From NCBI RefSeq assembly GCF_007992175.1, contig NZ_BJZT01000028.1, positions 52,657 through 116,656 on the forward strand: DNA of 64,000 nt. Reading direction: 5' to 3'. The position numbers and the translations under genes are program-made. The notes under the pieces were generated by a model. It did no database searches. It was not told where the DNA came from and worked only from the letters and a program-made list of their open reading frames with translations. Shown in pieces: positions 1-9,877 of this stretch. Within the stretch, counting starts at the first letter, position 1, and each line of letters opens with the position of its first letter. The DNA is from Methylobacterium haplocladii. Its GTDB lineage: Bacteria > Pseudomonadota > Alphaproteobacteria > Rhizobiales > Beijerinckiaceae.

Positions 1-883
1 GATGGGTGGCGTTCTCGGCCATGGCGCCGCTCGGGGCGACCACGGTCACCAGCCCCGCCCCGACGCGGAGCGCCGCGCGGGCAGCCAGCCGCGCCGCGCC
101 GGTCTTGAAGGCCGGCCCCGACAGGACGAGGACGTGACCACGGGTGTATTTGTGGCCCTGCGCGCCGGGCCTCGGAAAAGCGGAGATCCAGAGATCCGGT
201 CCGTTGCGGAAGGCCGCGAGACTGTCGACCGCGAGCCCCGCTTCCAGAGCCGCTTCGCCAGTGCCGATATCGGCGATGTGGAGCGCGCCGCAGAGCGAGC
301 GTCCCGGCTGGAGCAGGTGACCGGGCTTGAGGGCCACGAAGGTCATCGTCTCCGTCGCCGTGACCGCCGCGCCGCGAACCGCGCCGCTGTCGCCGTCGAG
401 GCCGCTCGGCACGTCGACCGCGAGGACGGCTGTTCCGGAGGCGTCGATCGCGGCGATCAACGCCCGCGCCTCGCCATCGATGTCGCGCGAGAGCCCGGCG
501 CCGAACAGCGCGTCGACGATCAGGTCGAAACCGGAAAGGTCGCTCCCCGGCCCTGCCGGGTCGACCGGCTGACCCGCTGCCACCCAATCGGTTGCGGCGA
601 GGGCCGCGTCTCCGGAGAGGCCGGCGACCTCCCCCATCCGCCGCAATACGACGCCGAAACCGGCTCGGGAGAGCAGCCTGCCGGCGACGAAGCCGTCGCC
701 GCCATTGTTGCCCGGGCCGCAGAGGATCAGGATGCGTCCGCCGGACGGTGCCAGGGCGCGGACGCGTTCGGCCACGGCAGCGCCGGCGGCCTGCATCAGC
801 CGGTAGCCGGGCATGCCGTCGGCGATCGCGGTTTCATCGACCCGCCGCATCGCCGCGACCGTGAGCAGGCGGTTGGTCGTCAT
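1..883 (-). CDS. nnrD: Bifunctional NAD(P)H-hydrate epimerase / ADP-dependent dehydratase, partial (3' part outside window)
   Basis: The reverse strand reads open from an ATG at 883 to the window edge (294 codons), so the gene is cut at its C-terminus. The protein begins MTTNRLLTVAAMRRVDETAI and contains ILCGPGNNGGDGFVAGR, the hallmark of the YjeF N-terminal epimerase domain (about residues 1-215). It then enters HKYTRGHVLVLSGPAFKTGA, the start of the ribokinase-like dehydratase domain. The family repairs damaged NAD(P)H hydrates: the N-domain epimerises them and the C-domain dehydrates them using ADP. An in-frame ATG three codons upstream (892) is an alternative start. It is transcribed away from glnB, with about 195 bp between them. 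Identification is by motif, and the fused YjeF form is common in bacteria. The gene symbol is the usual one for the fused enzyme. Confidence 0.9.
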   Translation of the reverse strand, partial: MTTNRLLTVAAMRRVDETAIADGMPGYRLMQAAGAAVAERVRALAPSGGRILILCGPGNNGGDGFVAGRLLSRAGFGVVLRRMGEVAGLSGDAALAATDWVAAGQPVDPAGPGSDLSGFDLIVDALFGAGLSRDIDGEARALIAAIDASGTAVLAVDVPSGLDGDSGAVRGAAVTATETMTFVALKPGHLLQPGRSLCGALHIADIGTGEAALEAGLAVDSLAAFRNGPDLWISAFPRPGAQGHKYTRGHVLVLSGPAFKTGAARLAARAALRVGAGLVTVVAPSGAMAENATH

Positions 884-964
884 CGGCGGCATTCGGCTCT
901 CTGCTCGCGCATCGCTCAGGCGTTGCCTTTGGAATGGGCCGTTTCGAACAAACTGCCCGAATGA

Positions 965-1426
<462 letters not shown>

Positions 1427-1427
1427 G

Positions 1428-2207
1428 ATGGGCGAGAAGGCGACAGCCGCCCGCCGCGCCTTCCGCAGCCTGCACGCGCAGGGCTGTTTCGTCCTTCCGA
1501 ATCCCTGGGATATCGGCAGCCTGAGGCGCCTCGAAGCGCTCGGCTTTCCTGCGCTCGCCTCGACCAGCGCGGGCTTCGCCTGGAGCGCCGGACTCGACGA
1601 CAGGGCCATGACCCGCGACGCGGTGCTTGGCCACCTCCGTAACGTCTGCGCCGCGACCGACCTGCCTGTGAACGCGGACTATGAATCCGGCTTCGCCGAC
1701 AATCCCGAGGGCGTGGCCACCAACGTGACGCTGGCCATGGCGACCGGCGTCGCCGGGTTGTCGATCGAGGATCGCACCGGCGACACGCTCTACGAGACGG
1801 CACTGGCGGTGGAGCGGATCGCGGCGGCACGCTCTGCGGTCGATGCCGTCGATTCCGAAGCCGTGCTCATCGGCCGCAGCGAGGGGTTTCTGATCGGCCG
1901 GACGGACCTCGGGCAGACCATCGACAGGCTCGTCGCGTATGCCGAGGCCGGAGCGGATTGCCTCTATGCGCCGGGATTTTCCGATCCCGACGACATCCGA
2001 GCCATCGTGCGGGCCGTCGCGCCCAAATCCGTCAACGTGCTGCTGGCGTCGCCGGCGATGCGCGTGGCGGACCTCGCGGACAGCGGCGTGCGCCGGGTCA
2101 GCACCGGCAGCCGCCTCGCCTTCGCGGCTTGGGCCGGCTTCGAGGCGGCGGCACGGATGCTGCTGGAGGACGGCGCGCTGCCGGCCGCGAGCTTCAAGGG
2201 CGCCTGA
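1428..2207 (+). CDS. Isocitrate lyase / PEP mutase superfamily protein
   Basis: A 259-residue protein with the fold signatures of the PEP mutase/isocitrate lyase superfamily: [11 protein letters not shown] near the N-terminus, NADYESGF (metal/substrate Asp), LSIEDRTG (the ED pair that binds Mg2+) and a later IGRTD. The KKCGH catalytic loop of true isocitrate lyases is not present, and the protein is about half their length. It is therefore more like the short oxaloacetate-hydrolase or phosphonomutase-type members; substrate cannot be assigned. The ATG lies one base after the glnB stop, so it is probably co-transcribed and translationally coupled with glnB. Whether it has any role in nitrogen control is unknown. 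Confidence 0.82.
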   Translation: MGEKATAARRAFRSLHAQGCFVLPNPWDIGSLRRLEALGFPALASTSAGFAWSAGLDDRAMTRDAVLGHLRNVCAATDLPVNADYESGFADNPEGVATNVTLAMATGVAGLSIEDRTGDTLYETALAVERIAAARSAVDAVDSEAVLIGRSEGFLIGRTDLGQTIDRLVAYAEAGADCLYAPGFSDPDDIRAIVRAVAPKSVNVLLASPAMRVADLADSGVRRVSTGSRLAFAAWAGFEAAARMLLEDGALPAASFKGA

Positions 2208-2223
2208 GCGCCATGGCGCTTCG

Positions 2224-3183
2224 CTGAACCCGCAAAACACTGCGAGCGATCCCCTGCCGAACCTCAACGACGTCGTGAGCGAGATCGCCGAAGAGATGCG
2301 GCGCCGGCCGGATCGCGGCGAGGTCGCCACCTACATCCCCGAGCTGGCCCGCGCCGACCGGCAGGCCTTCGGCATCGCCGTCATCGGCAACGACGGTCAG
2401 GTCGTGGCTGCCGGCGACTGCGACGTGCCGTTCTCGGTGCAGAGCATCACCAAGGTATTCACGCTGACGCTGGCACTGGGCAAGATCGGCGACCGGCTCT
2501 GGCAGCGCGTCGGCCGCGAGCCCTCGGGCAACCCGTTCAACTCGATCGTCCAGCTCGAACTGGAGAAGGGCGTACCGCGCAACCCGTTCATCAATGCCGG
2601 TGCTATTGCCGTCACCGACGCCATCCTGTCCGGGCACGAGCCGCGCGAAGCTTTGGGCGAGATCTTGCGCTTCCTGCAGTTCTTGGCCGAAGACCCCACC
2701 ATCGCCATCGATCAGGCCGTGGCGGCCTCGGAGAAGCGGACGGGCTTCCGCAACGTCGCCCTCGCCAATTTCATGAAGTCCTACGGCGTGCTGGAGAACC
2801 CTGTCGACTTCACCCTCGGCGTCTATTTCCATCACTGCGCCATTGCCATGTCGTGCCGGCAGCTCGCCATGGCCGGGCGCTACCTCGCCCATAACGGACG
2901 CAACCCCTCGACGGGCCTGCTGGTGATCTCGCCCGAGCGCGCACGCCGCATCAATGCGATCATGCTGACCTGCGGCCACTACGACGGCTCCGGGGACTTC
3001 GCCTACCGGGTCGGCCTGCCGGGCAAGAGTGGTGTCGGCGGCGGCATCCTGGCCATTGCGCCGGGTCAGGCCTCGATCGCAGTGTGGTCGCCGGGGCTCG
3101 ACGCCGCCGGCAACTCGCATCTCGGCCGGCTCAGTCTGGAGCGGCTGACGAAGCGCATGGGCTGGTCGATCTTCGGGAATTGA
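2224..3183 (+). CDS. glsA: Glutaminase A
   Basis: Hydrolyses glutamine to glutamate and ammonia. The reading frame gives about 319 residues of a serine-dependent, beta-lactamase-like glutaminase. [11 protein letters not shown] contains the Ser-x-x-Lys catalytic pair, followed by [33 protein letters not shown] and [10 protein letters not shown], all family signatures. The start is unclear: there is no ATG at the expected place. I chose the CTG at 2224, which gives a family-like N-terminus; GTG at 2275 would shorten it by 17 residues. A tiny ATG frame (2213-2227) ends across the CTG. The gene follows the PEPM-family gene by 16 bp and converges with GSII. With two glutamine synthetases and PII beside it, a role in glutamine/ammonia balance is inferred. 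Confidence 0.9.
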   Translation: MNPQNTASDPLPNLNDVVSEIAEEMRRRPDRGEVATYIPELARADRQAFGIAVIGNDGQVVAAGDCDVPFSVQSITKVFTLTLALGKIGDRLWQRVGREPSGNPFNSIVQLELEKGVPRNPFINAGAIAVTDAILSGHEPREALGEILRFLQFLAEDPTIAIDQAVAASEKRTGFRNVALANFMKSYGVLENPVDFTLGVYFHHCAIAMSCRQLAMAGRYLAHNGRNPSTGLLVISPERARRINAIMLTCGHYDGSGDFAYRVGLPGKSGVGGGILAIAPGQASIAVWSPGLDAAGNSHLGRLSLERLTKRMGWSIFGN

Positions 3184-3234
3184 CGTCGAAATACGGCGAA
3201 TGGCATCCGCGCGATTTCGACCGTAGCAAGAGAA

Positions 3235-3263
3235 GCGGCGCGGACCCCGAAGGACCGCGCCGC
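3235..3263. terminator. GC hairpin between convergent glsA and glnII
   Basis: Perfect 9-bp arms GCGGCGCGG (3235-3243) and CCGCGCCGC (3255-3263) enclose a loop that can add two more G-C pairs. On the reverse strand it is followed by TTCTCTTGC, a weak U-rich tail, so it probably terminates glnII. For glsA there is no U tract. Confidence 0.55.
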
Positions 3264-3291
3264 ACACCGTGTTGATCGTCTCGCAAAAAAG

Positions 3292-4335
3292 TTAGGCGGC
3301 GGCCTCGCTCATCGAAGCTTCCATCTGCACGGAGGCGATGGTCTTCAGGATCTGCGAGGCGATCTGGTAGGGGTCCCCCTGGCTGTTGGGGCGGCGGTCT
3401 TCCAGGTAGCCCTTGTAACCGTTGTTCGCGAAGGAATGCGGCACGCGGATCGAGGCGCCGCGGTCGGCGATGCCGTAGCTGAACTGGTCGATCGCCGCGG
3501 TCTCGTGCTTGCCGGTCAGGCGCATGTGGTTGTCGGGGCCGTAGACCGCGATGTGGTCGGCGATGTTGTCCTTGAAGGCCGCCATCAGCTTCTCGAAGTA
3601 CTCTTTGCCGCCGACCGTCCGAAGGTGCTCGGTCGAGAAGTTGGCGTGCATGCCCGAACCGTTCCAGTCGGTGTCGCCGAGCGGCTTGCAGTGATACTCG
3701 ACGTCGATCTCGTACTTCTCGCAGAGGCGCTGCAGCAGGTAGCGGGCGACCCACATCTCGTCCGCGGCTTTCTTGGAGCCCTTGCCGAAGATCTGGAATT
3801 CCCACTGGCCCTTGGCGACTTCGGCGTTGATGCCTTCATGGTTGATGCCGGCGTCGAGGCAGAGGTCGAGATGCTCTTCGACGATCTGGCGCGCGATCGA
3901 GCCGACGTTTGAGTAGCCGGCGCCGCAATAATACGGGCCCTGCGGGGCCGGGTAGCCGGCGGTGGGGAAGCCGAGCGGGCGGCCGTCCTTGTAGAAGAAG
4001 TACTCCTGCTCGAAGCCGAACCAGGTGTTGTCGTCGTCGATGATGGTGGCGCGCTTGTTCGAGGCGTGGGGGGTGACGCCGTCCGGCATCATGACCTCGC
4101 ACATCACCAGGATGCCGTTCTTCCGGGTCGAATCCGGGAAGTGGCGCACGGGCTTGAGCATGCAGTCGGAGCTACCGCCCTCGGCCTGCTTGGTCGACGA
4201 TCCGTCGAAGCCCCACATCGGAAGCTGCTCGAGCGTCGGGAAGCTGTCGAATTCCTTGATCTGCGTTTTGCCACGCAGGTTCGGGGTCGGCGTGTAGCCG
4301 TCGAGCCATAGATACTCGAGCTTGTATTTCGTCAT
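3292..4335 (-). CDS. glnII: Glutamine synthetase type II (eukaryotic-type GSII)
   Basis: A 347-residue glutamine synthetase starting MTKYKLEYLWLDGYTPTPNL, much shorter than GSI (about 470). The beta-grasp region ends with MWGFDGSSTKQAEG. The catalytic domain has WFGFEQEYFF and CKPLGDTDWNGSGMHANF, the arrangement of the GSII class known from rhizobia and eukaryotes. GSII is not adenylylated and in rhizobia is induced by nitrogen limitation. It is convergent with glsA and divergent from glnA across a 495-bp gap, so both glutamine synthetases could share a regulatory region. An in-frame extension to 4479 exists, but the extra sequence looks non-coding and the ATG at 4335 fits the family N-terminus. 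Confidence 0.93.
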   Translation of the reverse strand: MTKYKLEYLWLDGYTPTPNLRGKTQIKEFDSFPTLEQLPMWGFDGSSTKQAEGGSSDCMLKPVRHFPDSTRKNGILVMCEVMMPDGVTPHASNKRATIIDDDNTWFGFEQEYFFYKDGRPLGFPTAGYPAPQGPYYCGAGYSNVGSIARQIVEEHLDLCLDAGINHEGINAEVAKGQWEFQIFGKGSKKAADEMWVARYLLQRLCEKYEIDVEYHCKPLGDTDWNGSGMHANFSTEHLRTVGGKEYFEKLMAAFKDNIADHIAVYGPDNHMRLTGKHETAAIDQFSYGIADRGASIRVPHSFANNGYKGYLEDRRPNSQGDPYQIASQILKTIASVQMEASMSEAAA

Positions 4336-4830
4336 CCCTGCATTCTCTCGTTCGCCAATAAGGCTCGGTCTGAGCACGCCCGGGCGCCACCGGGTCGTCG
4401 GCCGACGAGCGCAGGCTTGCATGATGCGTGCCAGCTCAAGCTGCCCGGCGGGCTGTGCTGTTGGCGCATGAACGGGCAAGCCGTGCCCGCAGGAAGCACG
4501 GCGTTGCTCCGGTCCATCGCTGCCGTAGAACGATTTACCCCAACGAATGCCTTAAAAAGCGGCACATTCCCCAACGACTGAGTCTGGCAACGTGGGCGCT
4601 CGGGGGATATCAGTGCCCCCGGCCAACGTGCGTGACGGGAGGGCGCACGGGACCAGGGTCCGTCCGACACGCTCGCGCGTCCGGCGCTCTTGAGGATCCG
4701 TCCGAGCCCCATCGTCGCGAGCATTCCGGCGTGACCGGCCGCCCGATGCGGCTGCGAACGCGGGATGATCCCTCGACCGGGGTGGCCACGCTCCCTTGCC
4801 TACGCTCCCTGTCCGAGGAGAACGCCGACG
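4336..4830. other. Divergent glnII-glnA intergenic region (495 bp)
   Basis: No convincing protein or RNA gene lies here. It must hold the promoters of both glutamine synthetases. I looked for sigma-54 elements (TGGCAC-N5-TTGC) on both strands and found only mis-spaced near-matches, such as TGGCCACGCTCCCTTGC at about 4781-4797. There is an AT-richer patch, CCTTAAAAAGC, near 4550. The GAGGAG at about 4815-4820 is a good ribosome-binding site for glnA. Confidence 0.6.
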
Positions 4831-6240
4831 ATGAAGAACGCAGCCGAAGTCCTGAAGGCGATCAAGGACAACGACGTCAAATACGTCGACCTCCGTTTCA
4901 CCGATCCGCGGGGCAAGTGGCAGCACGTCACCTTCGACGTCTCGCTCGTCGACGACGAGCTGTTTTCCGAAGGGACGATGTTCGACGGTTCCTCGATCGC
5001 CGGCTGGAAGGCCATCAACGAGTCCGACATGCTCTTGATGCCCGACCCGGTCACGGCCTGCATGGACCCGTTCTTCTCGGCCTCCACCATGTCGATCGTC
5101 TGCGACGTGCTCGAGCCCTCCACCGGCGCCCCCTACTCGCGCGACCCGCGCTCGACCGCCAAGCTCGCCGAGGCCTACCTGAAGTCGACCGGTATCGGCG
5201 ACACGATCTTCGTCGGCCCCGAGGCCGAGTTCTTCGTGTTCGACGACGTCAAGTTCGGCGCCGACCCCTACAAGACCGGCTTCGAGCTCGATTCGACCGA
5301 GCTACCCTCGAACGGCTTCACCGACTACGAGGGCGGAAACCTCGGCCATCGCATCCAGACCAAGGGCGGCTACTTTCCGGTGCCCCCGCAGGATTCGGCG
5401 CAGGACATGCGCGGCGAGATGCTGGCCGCGATGCAGTCCATGGGCGTCAAGGTCGAGAAGCACCACCACGAGGTGGCCTCCGCCCAGCACGAACTCGGCA
5501 TGAAGTTCGATACGCTAACGCTGCTCGCCGACCATATGCAGATCTACAAATACGCGATCCACAACGTCGCTCAGAGCTACGGCAAGACCGCGACCTTCAT
5601 GCCCAAGCCCGTCTACGGCGACAACGGCTCGGGCATGCACGTGCACCAGTCGATCTGGAAGGACGGCAAGCCGCTCTTCGCCGGCAACAAGTACGCCGAC
5701 CTCAGCCAGGAATGCCTGTGGTACATCGGCGGCATCATCAAGCACGCGAAAGCGCTCAACGCCTTCACCAACCCGTCGACCAACTCCTACAAGCGCCTAG
5801 TGCCGGGCTACGAGGCCCCCGTGCTGCTCGCCTACTCGGCGCGCAACCGCTCGGCCTCCTGCCGCATCCCGTGGACAACGAACCCGAAGGCCAAGCGCGT
5901 CGAGGTCCGCTTCCCCGACCCGATGGCGAACCCCTACCTCGCCTTCTCGGCCCTGCTGATGGCCGGCCTCGACGGCATCATGAACAAGATCGATCCGGGT
6001 CCGGCCATGGACAAGGACCTCTACGACCTGCCGCCGAAGGAGCTGAAGAAGATCCCGACGGTGTGCGGTTCACTGCGCGAAGCCCTGCAGAATCTCGACA
6101 AGGACCGCGCCTTCCTCAAGGCCGGCGGTGTGTTCTCGGACGACCAGATCGACTCGTTCATCGAGCTGAAGATGCAGGAGGTCATGCGCTACGAGATGAC
6201 TCCGCACCCGGTCGAGTTCACGATGTACTACTCGCTCTGA
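4831..6240 (+). CDS. glnA: Glutamine synthetase type I
   Basis: A 469-residue GSI catalysing ATP-dependent glutamate plus ammonia to glutamine. Motifs in order: [11 protein letters not shown] (beta-grasp), [21 protein letters not shown] (glutamate/metal site), [13 protein letters not shown], and [18 protein letters not shown] places the adenylylation tyrosine at residue 398, the usual position, so the enzyme is likely under GlnE/PII control. GAGGAG about 11 bp upstream of the ATG supports this start. The gene is followed by a strong intrinsic terminator. PII lies 3.4 kb upstream on the same strand rather than immediately before it. Confidence 0.98.
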   Translation: MKNAAEVLKAIKDNDVKYVDLRFTDPRGKWQHVTFDVSLVDDELFSEGTMFDGSSIAGWKAINESDMLLMPDPVTACMDPFFSASTMSIVCDVLEPSTGAPYSRDPRSTAKLAEAYLKSTGIGDTIFVGPEAEFFVFDDVKFGADPYKTGFELDSTELPSNGFTDYEGGNLGHRIQTKGGYFPVPPQDSAQDMRGEMLAAMQSMGVKVEKHHHEVASAQHELGMKFDTLTLLADHMQIYKYAIHNVAQSYGKTATFMPKPVYGDNGSGMHVHQSIWKDGKPLFAGNKYADLSQECLWYIGGIIKHAKALNAFTNPSTNSYKRLVPGYEAPVLLAYSARNRSASCRIPWTTNPKAKRVEVRFPDPMANPYLAFSALLMAGLDGIMNKIDPGPAMDKDLYDLPPKELKKIPTVCGSLREALQNLDKDRAFLKAGGVFSDDQIDSFIELKMQEVMRYEMTPHPVEFTMYYSL

Positions 6241-6267
6241 GCATCTCGGAGTTTTGGAGACGACACG

Positions 6268-6293
6268 GGGCCGGAGTGATCCGGCCCTTTTTT
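6268..6293 (+). terminator. Rho-independent terminator of glnA
   Basis: Perfect 8-bp stem GGGCCGGA/TCCGGCCC around a GTGA loop, followed by six T residues (6288-6293), 28 bp after the glnA stop. Confidence 0.9.
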
Positions 6294-6367
6294 CATGCCC
6301 GGGTCGGGACGCGACGGCGCCGGTCCGGGCTCCTATGATCGCCGGCGTCGCGAATCCGGAGCCACCC

Positions 6368-6946
6368 ATGTCCCTCGTCGTCCCCGTCATCCTCGGCAGC
6401 GTTCGATCCGACCGCCAGGGCATCCGCGCCGCGCGCTTTCTCGTTGCGCAGCTGGAAGGCCGCGGTTTCGAGGCACCTCTGGTCGACCCGGCGGAACTCA
6501 AGCTTCCGCTCCTCGACCGGATGTACAAGGAATATCCGAAGGGCGAGGCGCCCCGGGCGCTCGAAGATCTCGCGACGCTCTATCGCCGCGCGGACGCCTT
6601 CGTGGTGGTCTCGGGCGAGTACAACCACTCGATCCCGCCAGCCCTCTCGAACACCCTCGATCACTTTCTCGAAGAGTATTATTGGCGGCCGTCGGGCATC
6701 GTCTGCTACTCGGCCGGCCAGTATGGCGGCGTGCGCGCCGCGATGCAGCTTCGCGCAATGATGGCCGAGCTCGGCGCGCCGAGCATCCCTTCGCTGCTGC
6801 CGATTCCGCGTATCCAGAAGGCACTGAGCGCGGGCGGCGAGCCGGCCGAGGAGTGGCTCGGCAAGGCTGCGAAGAAGTTTCTCGACGAATTGGTCTGGTA
6901 TGCCGAGGCGCTGAAGGCGAAGCGCGCGGAGGGAACGCCTTATTAA
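6368..6946 (+). CDS. NADPH-dependent FMN reductase family protein
   Basis: A 192-residue flavodoxin-fold protein. VPVILGSVRSDRQGIRAARF near the N-terminus is the FMN phosphate-binding loop (GSxR), VVVSGEYNHSIPPALSNTLD is the conserved central motif, and YSAGQYGGVRAAMQLR follows. Members reduce FMN or quinones with NAD(P)H; the substrate here is unknown. It lies just downstream of the glnA terminator, so it should have its own promoter in the roughly 75 bp between. The ATG at 6368 begins MSLVVPVILG; upstream codons in the frame run through the terminator and are not credible. Confidence 0.88.
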   Translation: MSLVVPVILGSVRSDRQGIRAARFLVAQLEGRGFEAPLVDPAELKLPLLDRMYKEYPKGEAPRALEDLATLYRRADAFVVVSGEYNHSIPPALSNTLDHFLEEYYWRPSGIVCYSAGQYGGVRAAMQLRAMMAELGAPSIPSLLPIPRIQKALSAGGEPAEEWLGKAAKKFLDELVWYAEALKAKRAEGTPY

Positions 6947-7019
6947 GTGTCGCAGCGCGCGTGGCACCCGGCTTGCCGCCGCCCGGCCTGGACCGAAAGT
7001 GTACGGATCGGGATTGCGG

Positions 7020-7358
7020 ATGAACGAGAGCGTCGAGCGGGTCAGCGCGTGTCTGGCCGACCTCGTCAGGGCGGCGCTGATCTCCGATGATCGGCGCAGC
7101 CTCGAATTCCGGGATGCCGCACGAGCCGGGCTCGCCGCCCTCGCGGCCGACCCGCCGGATCCCGCTACGGTCCGCATCGACGGCGCCTGGACCTTCGGCA
7201 TCCGCGCCGCCGAGGCACCGGACATGGTAGCCGAGGCGAGGCGCGTGAACCTCACATTGCCGCAGGCCAGTCCATTCACGCTGGCGGAGCTGGTCGATCC
7301 CGCCTTCGACGTCGACGCAGCTGTCGAGCGCATCGCCAACGCGGCCTCCACCGGCTGA
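7020..7358 (+). CDS. Hypothetical protein (DUF29-like C-terminus)
   Basis: A 112-residue protein of unknown function. The body is Ala-rich and helical. Near the C-terminus LPQASPFTLAELVDPAF resembles the closing CPFTLEQLLDPDF segment of DUF29 proteins, but the rest of that family is not evident, so this could be a diverged or shortened relative. It begins at an ATG 73 bp after the flavin reductase and ends 105 bp before RNase R. Codon use looks like its neighbours. The call that it is a gene rests on frame integrity and high third-position GC. Confidence 0.55.
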   Translation: MNESVERVSACLADLVRAALISDDRRSLEFRDAARAGLAALAADPPDPATVRIDGAWTFGIRAAEAPDMVAEARRVNLTLPQASPFTLAELVDPAFDVDAAVERIANAASTG

Positions 7359-7463
7359 TCCCCAGCCCTGAATGACGAAGGCGTTGCCGCGGGACGGGTG
7401 CAAGCCCATGTTTCGGTCGATGGCCTGCGGGCCGATCCCTTCCCGATCCAGCGCGCCGGCCGC

Positions 7464-9854
7464 ATGAGCCCGGCGCAGCGAGCCCTCCCCGCTTTGACCA
7501 GACGCACCGCACCCGCACCGGCCACCGGCGCCCTTCCCTCGCGCGAGACGATCGTCGCGTTCATCGCGGACTCCACCGAGAAGGTCGGCAAGCGCGAGAT
7601 CGCCAAGGCCTTCGACGTGAAGGGCTCGGACCGGATCGAGCTGAAGCGCATCCTCAAGGAGATCGAGGAGGACGGCGCGATCGAGCGTGGGCGCGGCGGG
7701 TTCAGCAAGGCCGGCCGCCTGCCCCCGGTCGTGCTCGCCGACATCTTTTCGCGGGATCGCGACGGCGAACTCGTGGCCCGCCCGGCCCAGTGGGAGGCCA
7801 AGGATGGCGAGGCTCCGCGCATCACCGTCCAAATGCCCCGCGGCGGCCGCAAGGCGAACCGCCCCGCCCCCGGCATCGGCGACCGCGCGCTGATCCGTGT
7901 CGAGCCGGATGGGGACACGTCGAACCGCTACACCGGCCGCATCGTCAAGGTGATCGGGAAGAACAAGTCCGAGGTCATCGGCATCTATCGCCAGGGGGGC
8001 AACAACGGTCGTGACGGCGGGCGTCTCGTGCCAGTCGAGAAGCGTTCGCAGGGCCGCGAGATCGCGATCCCCCCAGGCGAGGAGGGCGAGGCCCGCGACG
8101 GCGATCTCGTCAGCGTCTCGCTGGAGAGCGAGACCCGCTTCGGCCTGCCGAAGGGCCGTGTGCGCCAGCGCCTCGGCTCCCTCGGCTCCGAGAAGGCGGT
8201 GAGCCTGATCGCGCTGCACCTCCACAACATCCCGCACGTCTTCGCCAAGGACACGCAAGCCGAGGCCGACGACGTGAAGGAGGTCGGCCTGAAGGGCCGC
8301 GAGGATTGGCGGGACGTGCCGCTGATCACCATCGACCCGCCCGACGCCAAGGACCATGACGACGCCGTGATGGCGGAGCCGGATCCCGATCCGAAGAACG
8401 AAGGCGGCTTCATCGTCACCGTGGCGATCGCGGACGTGGCGGCCTATGTCCGCCCCGGCAGCGCCCTCGACCGCGAGGCGCTGATGCGCGGCAACTCGGT
8501 GTATTTCCCGGACCGGGTCGTGCCGATGCTGCCCGAGCGCATCTCGAACGACCTGTGTTCGCTGCGTGAGAACGAGGATCGGCCAGCGCTCGCTGTCCGC
8601 ATGGTCATCGCCGCCGACGGTACCAAGCGCCGGCACACCTTCCACCGCGTGATGATGCGCTCGCGCGCCAAGCTGGCTTACGCCCAGGCGCAGGCCGCCA
8701 TCGACGGCAGGCCCGACGACACCACGACGCCCTTGCTGGCGCCGGTTCTCCGCCCGCTCTACGCCGCCTACGAGGCGCTCAAGCAGGCGCGCGACGCCCG
8801 CGGCCCGCTGGCCCTCGACCTGCCGGAGCGCAAGGTGCTGCTGGCGCCGGACGGCTCGGTCGACCGGGTGATCGTGCCGGAGCGGCTGGAGGCGCACCGC
8901 CTCATCGAAGAATTCATGATCCAGGCGAACGTCGCCGCGGCGGAGACGCTGGAGGCGGCGAAGTCGCCGCTGATCTACCGCGTCCACGACGAGCCGGCGC
9001 TGGAGAAGCTGAGGGCGCTGGGCGAGGTGCTCGCCTCCATCGGCATCAAGCTGCCGAGGGGCGATGTGCTCAGGCCCTCGCTGTTCAACCGCATCCTCGG
9101 CTCGGTCGCCGAGACCGAGCACGCGATCTTCATCAACGAGGTCATCCTGCGCACCCAGGCGCAGGCGATCTATTCGAGCCAGAACCTTGGTCATTTCGGG
9201 CTGAACCTGCGCCGCTATGCGCACTTCACCTCCCCGATCCGCCGCTACGCCGATCTCATCGTGCACCGCGCCCTGATCGCGGCGGGCCGGCTCGGCTCGG
9301 ACGGCCTGCCGTCCGACACGACCGTCGGCATGCTCGATGCCGTCGGCGAGCAGATCTCGGCCGCTGAGCGCCGCGCCATGGCGGCCGAGCGCGAGACCAT
9401 CGACCGGCTGATCGCCCACCACCTCGCCGATCGGATCGGCGCGACGTTCATGGGCCGCATCTCCGGCGTCACCCGCGCCGGGATGTTCGTGAAGCTGGCC
9501 GAGACCGGGGCGGACGGCTTTATCCCGGCCTCGACCATCGGCGCCGACTTCTACCGGCATGACGAGACCCGACACGCGCTGGTCGGCGACCGGACCGGCG
9601 AGACGTTTCGCTTGGGCGATACCGTCGAGGTGAAGCTCGTCGAAGCGGCGGCCGTGGCCGGCGCGTTGCGATTCGAGATCCTGTCGGAAGGACGCTCGGG
9701 TTCCAGTCGACCGGGACCGGGCGGACGCCCGAAATTCCACAAGGCCAAGTCGAAGCAGACGAGCTACGGCCCTCCCGGCACGGCATCGAAGCGCGGCAAG
9801 CCTCCTGCGGCCGGCCGCAACACACCCAACCGCAAGCGCGGGTCGCGCGGCTGA
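7464..9854 (+). CDS. rnr: Ribonuclease R
   Basis: A 3'-5' exoribonuclease of the RNB family, about 796 residues. The N-terminal winged helix is SRETIVAFIADSTEKVGKRE. Cold-shock domains follow, then the RNB catalytic core with TIDPPDAKDHDDAV carrying the conserved metal-binding aspartates. FGLNLRRYAHFTSPIRRYAD is the RNB signature near the end of the core. The S1 domain (FMGRISGVTRAGMFVKLAET) follows, then a Lys/Arg/Gly-rich tail typical of RNase R. It degrades structured RNA and takes part in tmRNA-linked quality control. I chose the ATG at 7464; a GTG at 7398 in the same frame would add 22 residues. Confidence 0.95.
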   Translation: MSPAQRALPALTRRTAPAPATGALPSRETIVAFIADSTEKVGKREIAKAFDVKGSDRIELKRILKEIEEDGAIERGRGGFSKAGRLPPVVLADIFSRDRDGELVARPAQWEAKDGEAPRITVQMPRGGRKANRPAPGIGDRALIRVEPDGDTSNRYTGRIVKVIGKNKSEVIGIYRQGGNNGRDGGRLVPVEKRSQGREIAIPPGEEGEARDGDLVSVSLESETRFGLPKGRVRQRLGSLGSEKAVSLIALHLHNIPHVFAKDTQAEADDVKEVGLKGREDWRDVPLITIDPPDAKDHDDAVMAEPDPDPKNEGGFIVTVAIADVAAYVRPGSALDREALMRGNSVYFPDRVVPMLPERISNDLCSLRENEDRPALAVRMVIAADGTKRRHTFHRVMMRSRAKLAYAQAQAAIDGRPDDTTTPLLAPVLRPLYAAYEALKQARDARGPLALDLPERKVLLAPDGSVDRVIVPERLEAHRLIEEFMIQANVAAAETLEAAKSPLIYRVHDEPALEKLRALGEVLASIGIKLPRGDVLRPSLFNRILGSVAETEHAIFINEVILRTQAQAIYSSQNLGHFGLNLRRYAHFTSPIRRYADLIVHRALIAAGRLGSDGLPSDTTVGMLDAVGEQISAAERRAMAAERETIDRLIAHHLADRIGATFMGRISGVTRAGMFVKLAETGADGFIPASTIGADFYRHDETRHALVGDRTGETFRLGDTVEVKLVEAAAVAGALRFEILSEGRSGSSRPGPGGRPKFHKAKSKQTSYGPPGTASKRGKPPAAGRNTPNRKRGSRG

Positions 9855-9877
9855 GGGGGGTGGTGTAGGACGGGACC

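Noticed and set aside
4336..4830. Sigma-54 promoter for glnA or glnII
   Set aside because: The nearest candidates have the wrong spacing between the GG and GC elements (12 instead of 10 bases).
4428..6338. A 636-codon forward frame overlapping glnA
   Set aside because: It is frame-shifted relative to glnA and Arg-rich; glnA accounts for the coding signal.
6498..9740. A 1080-codon open frame on the reverse strand
   Set aside because: It lies antisense to rnr and is open only because of high third-position GC; its translation is low-complexity Arg/Ala/Asp/Gly with no domain.
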